From Platerodrilus igneus (lineage: Eukaryota; Arthropoda; Insecta; Coleoptera; Lycidae): DNA of 64,000 nucleotides. A program made the translations under genes and the position numbers. Shown in pieces: positions 1 to 12,600 of the stretch (position 1 is the stretch's first letter; every line of letters starts with the position of its first letter). The notes beneath the pieces were generated by a model. The model ran no database searches. It saw only the letters and a list, made by a program, of their open reading frames with translations, and was not told the origin of the DNA. The stretch is taken from contig JARFIW010000839.1 of assembly GCA_036346225.1 (NCBI GenBank), forward strand, positions 1 through 64,000, in the 5' to 3' direction.

Positions 1-176
1 ATGACAACCATTAAATACAATAAATTGATGAACACTAATGTGATAAGAAAATCAGTATCTTTTCAATAATGTATCAAATGCAAAATTTATTTAATTTGAT
101 TAAATTAATTATGTATTTATGTATTTTTTTATTCTTTTATTCTGATTGATGTTTTGTAAAAACAAAAGTTTTAATA

Positions 177-213
<37 letters not shown>

Positions 214-723
214 CACACACACACTTATGTACTACTAATTACTACACTAGTTCTACGTTAGCAAAGTTGTTTACAATACCTCATGCCCCAAACGCAAAAA
301 CGCATAACGTTGATGTAGGTTGATTTTCGCTGTTTTGGTTGAAATTTCGATGTTCGTGAATATGTGTAAATAACAAGCAGGTAAAAACACATTACCTTCT
401 CAGCTAACAATTTCTCCCCGTACTTGACCAATACTCGGGGTATATATTTTTATTGTAAAAGGTATGCGATACGTACAATAGCATCCTCCATTATATCTAA
501 TAAGTACTATCTATAGCGCTTCAGCTAAAACTACCAAGTTGACATGCTTTACATACAAAAAATAGTATAAAACTAAAACAATAACTTTAATAGCATATAC
601 ACCTTTTTATAATCATCTATGTTATTTGATGGCCATTTTCCCGAATCCGGACCACACGTCCATCCTGGTTACTGTTTTAAGCCCTCCATTGCCAAATTCT
701 TAAGGAGCCAGTTATACGTTGAT
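1..723. other. AT-rich stretch without a recognised gene
   Basis: No coding region is recognised. An (AAT)n run followed by a short (AC)n run lies near 173-226. Downstream of the 199-aa ORF (about 610-720, minus strand) a second frame stays fairly open past a run of six C, so the ORF may once have been longer. Confidence 0.5.
173..226. repeat. (AAT)n / (AC)n compound microsatellite
   Basis: About ten AAT units run directly into seven AC units. It is a plain simple repeat with nothing else attached. Confidence 0.95.
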
Positions 724-1323
724 CTATGGGGGGCCAACTACATTCGGTTGGTACTTGTAATTTACCTTATACTTTAAAATTAACTTCAATACTTTTTCCA
801 ATACCATAGGTTGTGCAAAATATACAACATCTACAATCATATCCTCAATCGCTGTTGCCAGTGATTTACAGTTGCATTTTATATTCACGATAGGATATGC
901 CTTCGTACTCAATACAGCTCGGTTAGTTAGCAATTCTTCTTGGAAATATACATCGCTCAAACTATAATTACTCTCTATTGCGTTTAGCACCTGATGACAT
1001 TTTAACTCTGTTCTGCCGTTGCAAGCACCAATGAAGTTTGATACAAATTGATCGCACCTACTGTGTTGATTAAGCAGCATTTCCATTACATCAATGAATG
1101 TATCAATGGTCAGTGTTAGCCATTTGAAGGCTTTAAAGGGAACATGAACACCTACCCTGAACAGTATACGTTTGATTTTGTCCACATCATTCAATACTAT
1201 GACATGTTTCAGATGTTGGTGTAAAATGCTTTGTTCACTCTCGAACAAATCGAACAGTACATTGTCCATGTTAACTTGGAAATTTCGCACCACTATCGTC
1301 ACTATCGTTGTTGTTCCACTCAT
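724..1323 (-). CDS. hypothetical 199-aa protein, unrecognised
   Basis: This is the longest single-exon ORF in the first 8 kb: 199 codons from an ATG at 1323 to TAG at 724. A second in-frame Met at residue 19 could be the true start. The product is rich in Val, Leu and Lys, has scattered cysteines (a Cys-Asn-Cys near residue 149), and shows no signal peptide or clear membrane span. No family is recognised. The stop follows a run of six C, and one of the other frames stays open for about 30 more codons, so a frameshift may have shortened it. It could be an exon of a host gene, an old viral or transposon gene, or a chance ORF. Its length in such AT-rich DNA argues mildly for real coding. Confidence 0.4.
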   Translation of the reverse strand: MSGTTTIVTIVVRNFQVNMDNVLFDLFESEQSILHQHLKHVIVLNDVDKIKRILFRVGVHVPFKAFKWLTLTIDTFIDVMEMLLNQHSRCDQFVSNFIGACNGRTELKCHQVLNAIESNYSLSDVYFQEELLTNRAVLSTKAYPIVNIKCNCKSLATAIEDMIVDVVYFAQPMVLEKVLKLILKYKVNYKYQPNVVGPP

Positions 1324-1854
1324 TGCGAGAACTATCCAAGTACCTAGCTTTTATGGTACATTCATCAAAATAGGTAATGATAAAGTGTTGTGACACTGAG
1401 CATCACCTAGTTATTCGTCTGATAACCCCCCCACTAGTTTTTGTCAACAAATCAACAACTTCGAGATGATCTCTGGCAAGGCGACTCTGTTGAGTTTGAC
1501 CAATATATTTAAGGAAAATCCTATCAGAGGTGTGTGTTGGTGGTGATAGATTGTTATTCAAATTATCTATAGGAATATCCTTCACTTTTAACGAAGGATG
1601 CATGCCCGGTAAATTGCAAATTAATCAAAAGAGCATAACGTTAATCATTACTCTACATACAGCACAAAAAGCTGTCACAGCCATGCGAGAAATATGTTGT
1701 CTGATAAATACTCCTTGTATGTTTGTTGTGGTTTTGACAATTTTGGCAACGATCCTAGGTCATGGATCGAAACGTAAGGAAAGATGATTTTAAAAACTTT
1801 GAGTGGTTTAATTCTCAACGAAGATTAAGAAAAATGTTGCCTGATGTCACTCAA

Positions 1855-1856
<2 letters not shown>

Positions 1857-1897
<41 letters not shown>
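1857..1897. repeat. (TA)n microsatellite
   Basis: Uninterrupted TA dinucleotides, about 41 bp. Unlike the later tracts in the window, no recognised mobile element abuts it. Confidence 0.95.
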
Positions 1898-1900
<3 letters not shown>

Positions 1901-3439
1901 TACCATTGTTTAATACGTTGAAAATAATAGGGAAAATAAAATTTAAAGTTGTCAACCATGTTCGGGTGGTAATGTTGATTCGGTCATTGATACCTACTGC
2001 AAGTTAAAACAAGTCGTATACAATGATGAAAAGTCTTTTGAAACTAACTAAATGTGATCTTGAATACATGCTTTGTAAAAGCGATATTGTTCAGATTCTG
2101 CTGCGATTCTTCAACAGACGGCGACAACAATAAAAGATATGTGTAAATTGTTTTTAATAACGACTTAACATTGCGTATTTCTATTAAAATGATTTGAAAT
2201 ATAACGGTATTATTTTTATTGTTTAACATCAATTTAATAACATTTGTTGATATAAGATGAAAATTGTGAATTTTGGTATTGACAATTATGCTAAAATGTT
2301 TTGAAGTTACGCAGTTGCCATATGTTCCATTTGACAGAATTAAAACTCGGATATATTATAGACATCCTTGCAATTATTTACCATATGTGTATATATTTTT
2401 CATGACAATAATTATTAATTTAGGAATAACTTATTAAATTAAAGTAGGTTATTTATAAGCACTGAATTCTACAATAACTGAAACGAGTTTGAAAATAAAA
2501 ATGTATTGGCAATGTAGCTATTCTTAAAATTTATTCTGCCAGGATCAACAAAATAAAATGCAAAATAGTTGTTTTTGGGTATAAAACAGAACCATATAAT
2601 TTTCATATATCGATATGTTGTTATAAATAGCACAATCACCGAGGTCATTAACTACCATGCACTTTACTGAACGCTTTTGTTAAAGGGCGTTATGTGAACG
2701 TCTTTTGCAAAGAAATAGGTAATATTTAGCTCAGTTTGCGAGATGTTGAAACCTTTAGATCCGTAAGTTATGCATATCTTTTAGAAAACATATTTGCTTT
2801 TCTGGACAAATTTTTGCTTTACGTTCCTTAATTTTAATAATTTCACTAATCATGTTTACAGTCTTTTTAAATAATCATATCCCTTGAACATACTATCATC
2901 TGGAATACAGATTTTATTAAACCTATATCTAGTACTAATAATAATTAGTGTCTCTAGCACTGTAAAATTTAACTAGAATAAATAATTCACAATCTTTTTA
3001 TTGTGTCTTATTAAATCGGTCTTTTAACAACAAAAAATAGGTATTTTGCACATTGCAAATTATTATTACCATGCTTGTAGCAATAAATATTACATAATAA
3101 ATGGTTGGTTATTCACCTAACAATAAAATTTTACACTAAGAAGACATAATTGGTGTATGCTGGGTTGCCTGCCATAGATATGCATATATTTTTCAGAATT
3201 CAATTAAATTTAAGTACACGTAGGTAGATGCGTAAAAGTTACTTTACCTTTCAGTATTCAGCTGTATTGTAAATAGTTACTGATATTATATTGAAAAGCA
3301 CGGCATCCAGTATTGCCAGCTGTGTAAAAAATGTTTTGTTTCGGTAGTGAATCAATCAAACTGTATGAAAATATATGAACTCATTAGCATGTAATTAAGA
3401 TATGCCGGTTAGTGAAACTAATATAAATAAAACATTCAA

Positions 3440-4880
3440 ATTTTGTGTGTTTCTCGGGGGATTCTTCAGCACGTGCACGTTTTTGCTTAACCTAAAAATC
3501 TCCGAAGTTTTCAATCACCTAATGCGTGCAAAGCCTCCGTTTAGAACGCCTTATGGAGTCCCAATCCGCATTTGAAAATGATTACATTACCATCCAAATT
3601 CTTCACCACGTTTTAAATAACGACATGATTTGCATACATTTTAAGGTTATATTTTAGATTCGGGTACGAGTTCAGTGTAGTTGTATAAATTATTTGGGTG
3701 ATGCAATCATGAACAAAATAATGAGTGACCTGTCTTAACATGTTTTTTTTGCACACACACACACCAATATTTTAAATTAAAACCATTATAAAATACGAGT
3801 CGAATAATTTATCCTATTTTTTTGATATTTAATACATAAATAATAGGGCTCAGCCCCGTTTAGGACACATTTAGGAGCCCCCCGCCATTCATCACTTTGA
3901 GGGTGATTATGTAATCCACCACATTTTTTATTTTTGCTTAACCTAAAAAACTCTCTTTAATTAACTAAAGCAACGAGAATAAAAACGAAGACGAAGCTTT
4001 AATGATCACCGCTAATTTTTCCCTACATGCACGTTTTTGCATCACCTATAAATCCTTCATCACGTTTGTAAAATAAAACGAGCTATATATACATACAATG
4101 AGTTATGCCTCATATACATAAAATCACCAAACTTCTAAAAGTAAAAGAATTCTTATTGCCACCTTATAAATTGAATGTATATTACATTATATATTTAAAT
4201 ATATTCAAATTGCTAAAATGTAAGCAAGAAATCCTTGATATACGATCAAATTAATTTTTTTATTTGAGAGTCAAATATATCGTGATGTAAGGTGGTATAA
4301 TTTGCATATATTTTAAATTCATACGGGTATAATTAAAAGATTATATGTTAGATCCGACTGCAAATTCAGTGTAATTGTATAAATTATTTTGGGGTGATGT
4401 AACCAAGGAGGCAATATACGGCATACCTGTCTTAGCCTGTTTTTGCAAACACACCTCATGTTAATTAAATCCATTATATTCAAAGTTGTGTGTCGGCATG
4501 ATTTGCATATATATTACCAAAGAGCTATAATTCCAATAAAAAACACGGGGTTATATTCTAGATTTCGAAAGCGAATTCTTGTTATTTTATCTTGGCATTG
4601 AAATTGTGAGAAGTGAACGACTTCTTTTTACAAGATTTTACCTGCAAACTTTTAAAAATTTGACCCATTATATAACATTTCGTATATTTTCTAAATGTTA
4701 TTTGCTACTTCATACAAAACGCAGCTTATGAGGAGAGCTAAAAAATTCTTTACCACTTGCACGCGTTTGCTTAATATAACAAAATTCTTCACCGCGTTTT
4801 AATTTTTAGCTTAACCTACCCAGAAAATCTCCGAAGCGGCCAAGAACCAACACGTGGACTCCGTTCTACACACACCATTG
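3440..4880. repeat. diverged direct repeats (three or more partial copies)
   Basis: A block containing TTCAGTGTA-ttgtataaattatt and a following ggtgatg(c/t)aa recurs near 3670 and 4365, each followed by a CCTGTCTTA...TGTTTTTGCA-like segment near 3730 and 4425. A further partial copy follows TTTGCATATAT near 4500. A second motif, GCACG(T)TTTTGCTTAACC with AATCTCCGAAG, recurs near 3475, 3925, 4025, 4755 and 4810. This is an old, degraded, non-coding repeat array. Confidence 0.6.
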
Positions 4881-4959
4881 TGAAAAAATGTATAACACCT
4901 TTCCCATCTTATTTAATATTTAACACGGGAACGCTGCTAAAAAAAATTTCTTAAGAAAA

Positions 4960-5210
4960 TATCCCCCCCGCGCACCCCCCTACGACAAAAATCTAACGAC
5001 CCCCCCAAACGCACACCCCGAGAACAAAGACCTAACGACCCCCCGACGTACCAAATTTACATACAAAGACACTTTTGTTCTCAAAGCGGCGTATACATAT
5101 CTTGCTGTACGTTTTGTTTCTCAAAGCGGCTTAGCTATTCATTTTGTTCTCAAATCGGTGTATACATATCTTGCTGTGCATTTTGCTCTCAAAGCGGCGT
5201 AGCCTACCTA
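4960..5210. repeat. C-run repeat followed by a short tandem repeat
   Basis: Between 4965 and 5045 the motif aaatctaacgaccccccc / agacctaacgaccccccg is repeated. From 5080 to 5205 a unit of about 70 bp is present roughly twice, built around CTCAAAGCGGC followed by gtatacatatcttgctgt and a TTTTGTTCTC spacer. It is locally GC-rich against an AT-rich background. Confidence 0.7.
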
Positions 5211-6296
5211 CTGACTGCTAAATCCATTACTTTGTAACATGACTCAATCTTACAGTAGTCGCTTCGATATAAAATATAAATTTGCATAGTGTTAAAGGTT
5301 GTCCGTTGAATTAATTACAGCGAAGATTAACGTAAGTTAAGTAACTGCAAAGATGGTACCATAGAAGTTTTGCTATAATATTTAAGATTAATTAATTATA
5401 TTAAAACTGATAGATTTTACAAACCATAAAATATCGTCCGATTTTCAACATCGTAGACGAGGACTCTGAGAGAACTACTTTTAAAAGCTATGCAGAGGTC
5501 GCATTTCAACATGTTAATTAGAGCAAACATGATTCGCACATGATAGTTGCAATACGACTGGCTTGCTTACAGAAGAGCCACCTATCTTTACAACGAACGT
5601 TCAACAGTGCACGTGCGGCTGGATAATACGAGAAATAACTAGTTATGTATACGTGTATTTTAGCTAACAATGTTTTCTATTTCAATAAATAATTTTGAAG
5701 GTGACTTTTTAATGCTTTTAGAAATCTAAAGGAAACGACTAACGAATGTTAATTTAAACATTTGGATATGCAAACAAAATTTGTTTTCAACAATTAAAAT
5801 CCAACAATAACCACATTCAATGTTTTTTAAAACTGCTTAATTACATTAATAAAATAAAAATGCTTCAATTCTTATTCTCCAGTATGTACATAGCCCGTTT
5901 TGATAAACAGAAATTGGCAACTGATCGAGCAAAAAATATTCGAGTGGCAGCTATGAATAAATAAAGACGATTATAAAGGTGAAGGAATTGACACAAACTA
6001 CTGCTTTAAGCTCAAGTATGTCTATTGTCAGAAGGTACATAAAACATTTTCAGCTATTTTATTAAACATCTACTTATCGGAAAACATAACTAGCGTACCT
6101 GAGTAGAAGATACGTTATTTACTAACTTACAGAACCTAAACTAACATAAACCTATAAATTGTATTATAAATTCTTGTTTGAATCTCCCTAGCTTTTAAGA
6201 AACCTTAAATTTACGTAAGAGATAGAGTACCTAAAATTTAGATAACACGATATTTCAATTTGGTTCTGGTAGACGTAGCATTCATTCTGGAATAGT

Positions 6297-6641
6297 TTAT
6301 TGTCGAATGCCAAAAACAAAATATAGGTTGCAAGCAACGAGCAGGATGCTTGCAACATTGGACCCAACAGATGCACCATTAGGTTTTGATGTTGGTTTTG
6401 TTGTCGGCTTTGGTGTTGATTTTGGTGTTGGTTTTGGTGTTGGTTTTGATGTTGGTTTTGGTGTTGATCTTGGTTCTGTCGTAGCAGGTTTTTTTGTATC
6501 TAAATAGTTCATAACAGAATCGTTAATATTATCCATGTTTTCAATAATCCAGTAATAAGTAAGGTCAGCTGCATCGAGTAGTTTGATAGCATCATATTTA
6601 AATGACGAAGTGGACTCGAGACCATTTAGAAATTTTTCGAA
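6297..6641 (-). CDS. aminopeptidase N last exon: stalk and GPI signal
   Basis: 115 codons after a TTTCAG acceptor at 6642-6643, ending TAA at 6297. The first about 60 residues are the last helical part of the ERAP1_C-like domain. They are followed by about 35 residues of repeated TPKP/TSKP units, typical of the glycosylated stalk of insect APNs. The end is Asn-Gly-Ala-Ser, a plausible GPI attachment site, then a hydrophobic tail ([15 protein letters not shown]) and the stop. The mature enzyme would be released from this tail and held by a GPI anchor. The reading frame is intact. Confidence 0.85.
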   Translation of the reverse strand, partial: FEKFLNGLESTSSFKYDAIKLLDAADLTYYWIIENMDNINDSVMNYLDTKKPATTEPRSTPKPTSKPTPKPTPKSTPKPTTKPTSKPNGASVGSNVASILLVACNLYFVFGIRQ

Positions 6642-9600
6642 CTGAAATATGTGATTTTAATATTAAAACTATTAAAAGTATCAGCTTACCTTTATTATTT
6701 GTTTCAAGGATTTAAATCTATCAATCATATTCCTTAACATGTCCGTTAGAATATTGGTGTTCTTGAAACTGTGAGTAAGGTCGGTATTAATGTTTTAAAT
6801 ACAAAATTGTTTAATTTTACCGTTTGTCTAACTTTTCATGGTTCTTAATAAAAATTGTGCTGCTACATCGACGCCATCTGCGTTACCATTAATAACCGAC
6901 GAAAACACGAGATCGGCATCCTGATAGCGTATATCAGGGTTTTCGTCTACTATCATCGTTAAATATCTACATTAACAAAACGTTCCTTGTCAAAACGCTC
7001 AATTATCATTTACTTACTTCTCACGCAGTGCAATGCTTTTGGTACAACCTAATGCTGTCATTATTAATCGAGCCTCTGATGGCAAAGTTGTGGATTTATA
7101 TTGTTCAAAAAGCGTGTCCCAAACGTCCATATCATCATTTTCTAATTCCAACACAGTAAGCTGTGCTTCTAAGATCAGGATCGATTCTAAAGCAAATCAT
7201 TATTTAAAAAAAAACCACAATCAATGCACACAACTTACGTTTCTCCGCCTTGCATCTTCTTAAATAAACCATTCATTTCTTTAATACATTCTTCATTACC
7301 TAACTCACATTTCCAGGATTTCTCCAAAGTTAATTTCAAAGCTTTAATATGGTCTCCTACATTTTTATCATTGTGATGTATAGACTCCATTAAATACAAA
7401 ATATACTTCTGAAAGGAGTGGCAACAATACCTTATTAGTTATTTGTTTAGAATTATGCAAACAAATTAGAAAGCTACATTAAACCAAATAATAGCTCAGT
7501 AAGAATTTTGTCAACATTTTTATAAATTTCATTTATAGTAAAAATTTTACCTTTGAATCCACTTTTCACCCCGCCTGAAGGTTTAAACCCTATCACCAAA
7601 GTTTCACACAATCGACACTAATAGTTTCCAAACGTTTCATTTTTCAAAAGTCCATGAATAGATATCATCTTTGAGATAACCCTTAACCTAGAATTAATCG
7701 CTGAAATCAAGCGAACATATTCAAAAAGATTAGAATGCGTAACCGCTAGTAAGTAGAAACTCACCTCGTTAGTTCTTCTTAAGTGTACCTTCCAAAGCAG
7801 ACACACGCGAGAAGTAAAATTTGAAGAAAGCGAAGAGAGACATTTCTTGTTACATATATAGTATCAAAAGTGCATTTCAAAGATGCTATTGCGCGCACTA
7901 AAAAACCTAACAACCAAAACAACCTGTGGATTATTTCCAAATAAATAAAATCAATTACCAAAGTATTAATTTAACCGCTATCCATATCATAAACGACGTT
8001 ATTAAATACAGCTACTTTCCATAAACCCTAAAACTACAAACCAATTGCTATTGTCCTACTTTCATTAAAAATACTGGACAGTACTGGGCAAATAAAAATG
8101 AATAAAAACCTTTAACCACAAAAAATATTTAAACTACTAAATACGTATTTCGACCACTATGTGGTCATCATCACTAGGAATTTTAAATAATAATCAGAGG
8201 ATATTCTCCTCACGACTTAGGCTGAAGTGAACCTTCCCAACATACAATTTACTAGAATATTGCTTTAGACACTATCGAGGAATTTTCCTCACCCACAGGC
8301 TGGTGTTCTGCACAACAAACAAGTGAATTGCGATTTTATAACTAAAATCTACTTAATTATACTCATTCTAAATCTGCTGAATCGGAACCAAATTATTCTT
8401 GCTTTCTCATCGGTTGTTAACCAATAGGGAATATGGGCCCTTTATCAGTGTTTAAAAGGGGTCCTTTATGTTTAAAAATTTTAATCGATTCATAAGAATT
8501 TAAGAAGGAAAACGGTACCGCTTTTAACAATTTAACATTTTCTAGTTTAATGGGGTGGCTGGTTTCAAAAATATGTTTGGCGACCTGAGACCTTTCGAAT
8601 TTACCATATTTGAAGTCAGCAATGTGCTTTTTAAATTTTGTTATTATATTCCTTTTGGTCTGACCAATATATTTTTGAAAACACCCATGCCCTGAACAAC
8701 TAATTTCATAAATCCCAGACTTTAGCAATTTTTTCATCTTGTTTTTTGGATTACCTAACAAATCTTCAATTTTATTAGTATTACTGAAAGCAAATTTAAA
8801 ATTAATCTGTTTGAATATTTTATCAAGACCCTTTGTGATTTTGTGAAATGGAAGTTGAATATATTTAACATTATCGTTAGAGATGGTCGATTACAAAGTC
8901 GATTTACGGATGTTAATTCTATTTTTACACTTTCTGAAAGTATTATCTATAATATCAGAAGAGAAACCATTGTAATTCGCTATTTGTTTATCAAGAGCAC
9001 ATTCTTTATTAAATCTGTTTTTATTTGAAGGGAAATTCAATAATCTATTAATTAAAAGTTAAATAAAGCCAATTTATGTTGTATGCTATGATCGGACAAA
9101 GACAAAATAAAACGATTTACATTGATTTCTTTTCTATAAATGTCAAATTCCAGTTTATTACTATTTCTAATTACTAATGTATCTAAAAAGGGTAATTGTC
9201 CATTATTCTCTAGTTCATACGTAAATTTTATGTTTTGAAATTTTGAATTCAATTCTTTAAGAAAATCATCAACATTAGATCTAGTAGTGTCAAAACAGCA
9301 AAATTATCATCCACGTACTTTAACCATATTCTTGGAAAGTATTTGGAGTTTTTTTTAACTCAGTCACAAAGCGAGACATAAATAAATTTGCTATGAAAGG
9401 TGATAGGCTATTTCACTGCAGTGCCTTCATATTGTTCGTACAACTTGTTGTTGAATTGAAAACAGTTCTGGAACATGCAATGCGTAACAAACTTGATATA
9501 ATCCTCGACTTTATCATCATCAATATCACTATCTATAAGAACATCCTTTAAATATGTTAAAGTACGTGGTATTGGAACACTAGGAAATAATGAACTGACA

Positions 9601-12600
9601 TCAAATGAAATTAAGATTTCGTTCTCTTCTAATGTGATATTTTTTTACTTTATTAATAAATTCTAAAGTTTTGTAAAGACAAACTGTTAAACTTTAAATT
9701 CTTAAATTTATTTGTTAGCCATCGTAATAAATAGTAAGTCGGTGAATTGATACCTGAAACTGTTGGTCTCATCTATTTATTATTTTTGTGAATTTTTGGT
9801 AAACAGTAAAGTTTTGGCATTTCAGGATTTGAAATTGTCAATTTTAATTTTAGTGTGAGCGAAATTAGGTTTGGACATTCTTTCAAAACAGACTCTGTTG
9901 ATTTAATCATTTTATTTAAAGGAACTTCATTTTTACGTTTTTTGGCTATTGGTCTGTAGGGACCCTCAGACAGCAAAGTTTCTACTCTATCAACATAGTC
10001 TTGTTTATCCAGAGTAAGCAACCTATTCCCCTTGTCAGCCTTTAAATAATAGCAATCCTTTTGTCGTAAATCTTTAATATTCAGATGATCTTTCCTTGTT
10101 TGTTCTGAGGCATTCCTTGCGCAAGTGCGTAAGTTGTCCGAAAGTTGAATTTTACATGCGTTTCTAATAAAGTTTTTTTGAATTGTCATCTAATTTTGAA
10201 ACAGATTTTTCAATGCCAGCAATAATGTCTTCCAAAGGAGTTTTCAAATGATCTACTCCAATTTTAGGCCTCGATAAAGGAAAGTCAACTCTTCATTATT
10301 AAAGATTTTCGACGATTCGTTAACAACTATTGACTCTAATGGAGGTGAAGTAATTTCCAGTTTTTTAGGAGGTACATTGACATTGTGTTTCTTTAAAAGA
10401 ATCTTCAACTCAGTGTTTTGACTATTAATTTTGTCTAACAATTTATGATTGTTGACTTCAAAACAATTCTCTGAAATTACTCCATTCCTGAAAACTGGAC
10501 TCGTTTAAATTGCACGTTAGTACTGGGTGCGATTTATACGTTTCTAGTTCCCATCTACTAAGCTTACTATACAGATATTTGATTTCCAAATTTTCTCGAT
10601 AGCGTCTAAAGCAACATTCTACTAAGTTGTATGTTGGGAAGGTTCACTTCAGCCTAAGTGGTGAGGAGAATATCCTCTGAAGTGTTCCGGAACAACAACT
10701 AATTATTATTTAAAATTTAGTGATGATGACCACATAGTGGTCGAAATACGTATGTAGTAAATTAAATATTTTTTGTGGTTAAGGGTTTTTATTCATTTTT
10801 ATTTAAATCGAGCCACAGTGTTTCTATAGATTATTAACCATGATTTCCCGGTCTTCGGAACTTAATAGGTATCGGAGCTTAGCTCTTAAAATTAGTTTTG
10901 TAAAAGCAGATATTCCATTTCTAAAAAGCATTGAACAATCCATTTCAAAATTAGATGACAATTCAAAAAACTTTATTAGAAACGCATGCAAAATTCAGCT
11001 GGACAACTTACGCACTTGCGCAAGGAATGCCTCGAACAAACAAGGAAAGATCATCTGATTATTAAAGATTTACGACAAAAGGATTGCTATTATTTAAAGG
11101 CTGACAAGGGAATAGGTTGTTTATTCTGGAATAACAAGACTATGTCGATAGAGTAGAAACTTTGTTGTCTGAGGGTCCTTACAGAACAATAGTCAAAAAA
11201 CGTAGAAATTAGGTTCCTTTAAATAAAATGATTAAATCAACAGAGTCTGTTTTGAAAGAATGTACAAACCTAATTTCGTCCACACTAAAATTAAAATTGA
11301 CAATTTCAAATCCTAAAATCCCAAAACTTTACTCTTTACCAAAATTCACAAAATAATAAATCGATAAGATCAATAGTTTCAGGTATCAACTCTCTGATTT
11401 ACTATTTATCACGATGGATAACAAATGAATTTATGAGTTTAAAGTTTAACAGTTTGTCTGTACAAAACTCTTTAGAGTTTATTAATAAAGTAAAAAATAT
11501 CACATTAGAAGAGAACGAAATCTTAATTTCATTTGATGTCAGTTCATTATTTCCTAGTGTTCCAATACCACGTACTTTAACATATTTAAAGGATGTTCTT
11601 ATAGATAGTGATATTGATGATGATAAAGTCGAGGATTATATTAAGTTTGTTACGCATTGCATGTCCCAGAACTGTTTTCAATTCAACAACAAGTTGTACG
11701 AACAACATGAAGTCACTGCAATGGGAAATGGCCTATCACCCTTCATAGCAAATTTATTTTTCTACGCCTGTTTTGGAACGAGCCTATTTTAGGTGTGTTT
11801 TTGATAGAGAAATCTACTACATTCTATACAGGTTTTTATTCCCGCACTCGTTGCTAGGCAAGTTGCTAAGCAACCAGTGCGGTAATGTTCAATTTGCACG
11901 GTTGCGCTTATATTTCTATTAATCAAGTAGCCCTGCACTTGCATCTTATTCCCAATGACGGCCGAGTTTTCAAAGGTGGGCTATGAAACAAATAATAAAC
12001 CAACAAATGTCAAATAAATAATTTCATACTGTGAAAGCGTTTAAAATCTTAAAGTATTTGCAAAGTCTTTAAAAAATGGCTAGTGATAGTGAAAGCAAAC
12101 TAGAACCGACGCCTCCAAATATTGTGGAAGCTGTAAATGCACCTACATTAAATTTATTACAGGAAATTTCCAAAAAAAAATATGAGACTGCTTATAAATC
12201 GTTTATGGATTGGCGAAGAGATCAAAAGACAACATCTTATTCTGAAAATGTTTTAATTGCGTACTTTAATGAATTATCTAATAAGTATAAATCTCCGACA
12301 TTGTGGACGCATTATTCTATGTTGAGAACAAGTCTCACCATCCATCATAATGTAGATATATCAAAGTATGGAAAATTAAGAGCGTTTCTCAAACGGAAGT
12401 CAAGCGGTTATAAATCAAAAAAATCAAAAATTTTTACAACAGAGGAAATCAATAAATTTATTACTGAAGCTTCGGATCAACAGTTTCTTCTGATAAAAGT
12501 ATGTAATATTAACTTAGCAAGAATAATTTAGTTCCGCTTCAGCAGATTTAGAATTAGTATAAATTAAATAGATTTTTGTTATAAAATCACAATTAACTTG

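Larger units (their letters stand above)
1898..6296. other. AT-rich stretch downstream of the aminopeptidase gene; no gene recognised
   Basis: Only short frames are open. It contains the diverged direct repeats at 3440-4880 and the C-rich and tandem repeats at 4960-5210. The part nearest 6296 should contain the 3' untranslated region and polyadenylation site of the minus-strand aminopeptidase gene; AT-rich AATAAA-like signals are too common here to choose one. Confidence 0.5.
8089..10604 (-). mobile_element. Penelope-like element, copy A (near full length, decayed)
   Basis: On the minus strand, N-terminal coding starts at the junction near 10604, followed by RT blocks (10189-9773 and 9700-9052, YVDD codons near 9300-9320) and a GIY-YIG nuclease (8761-8417). 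The 3' pseudo-LTR (8400-8089) matches in reverse orientation the repeats at 10605-10850 and 12513-12880: CCTTCCCAACATAC, GGATATTCTCCTCA and ACCACTATGTGGTC are shared. Copies A and B are therefore head to head. Several stops and frameshifts make it inactive. Confidence 0.8.

Noticed and set aside
1403..1603. Minus frame containing YIGQT, resembling a PLE nuclease
   Set aside because: The residues after it do not follow the nuclease pattern and no RT or pseudo-LTR lies nearby; chance match.
6307..6507. Plus-strand frame of 66 aa rich in Gly, Phe and Val
   Set aside because: It is the antisense shadow of the TPKP stalk repeat of the aminopeptidase last exon.
7033..7263. Plus-strand 76-aa frame
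   Set aside because: Antisense shadow of aminopeptidase exons 7018-7186 and 7239-7408.
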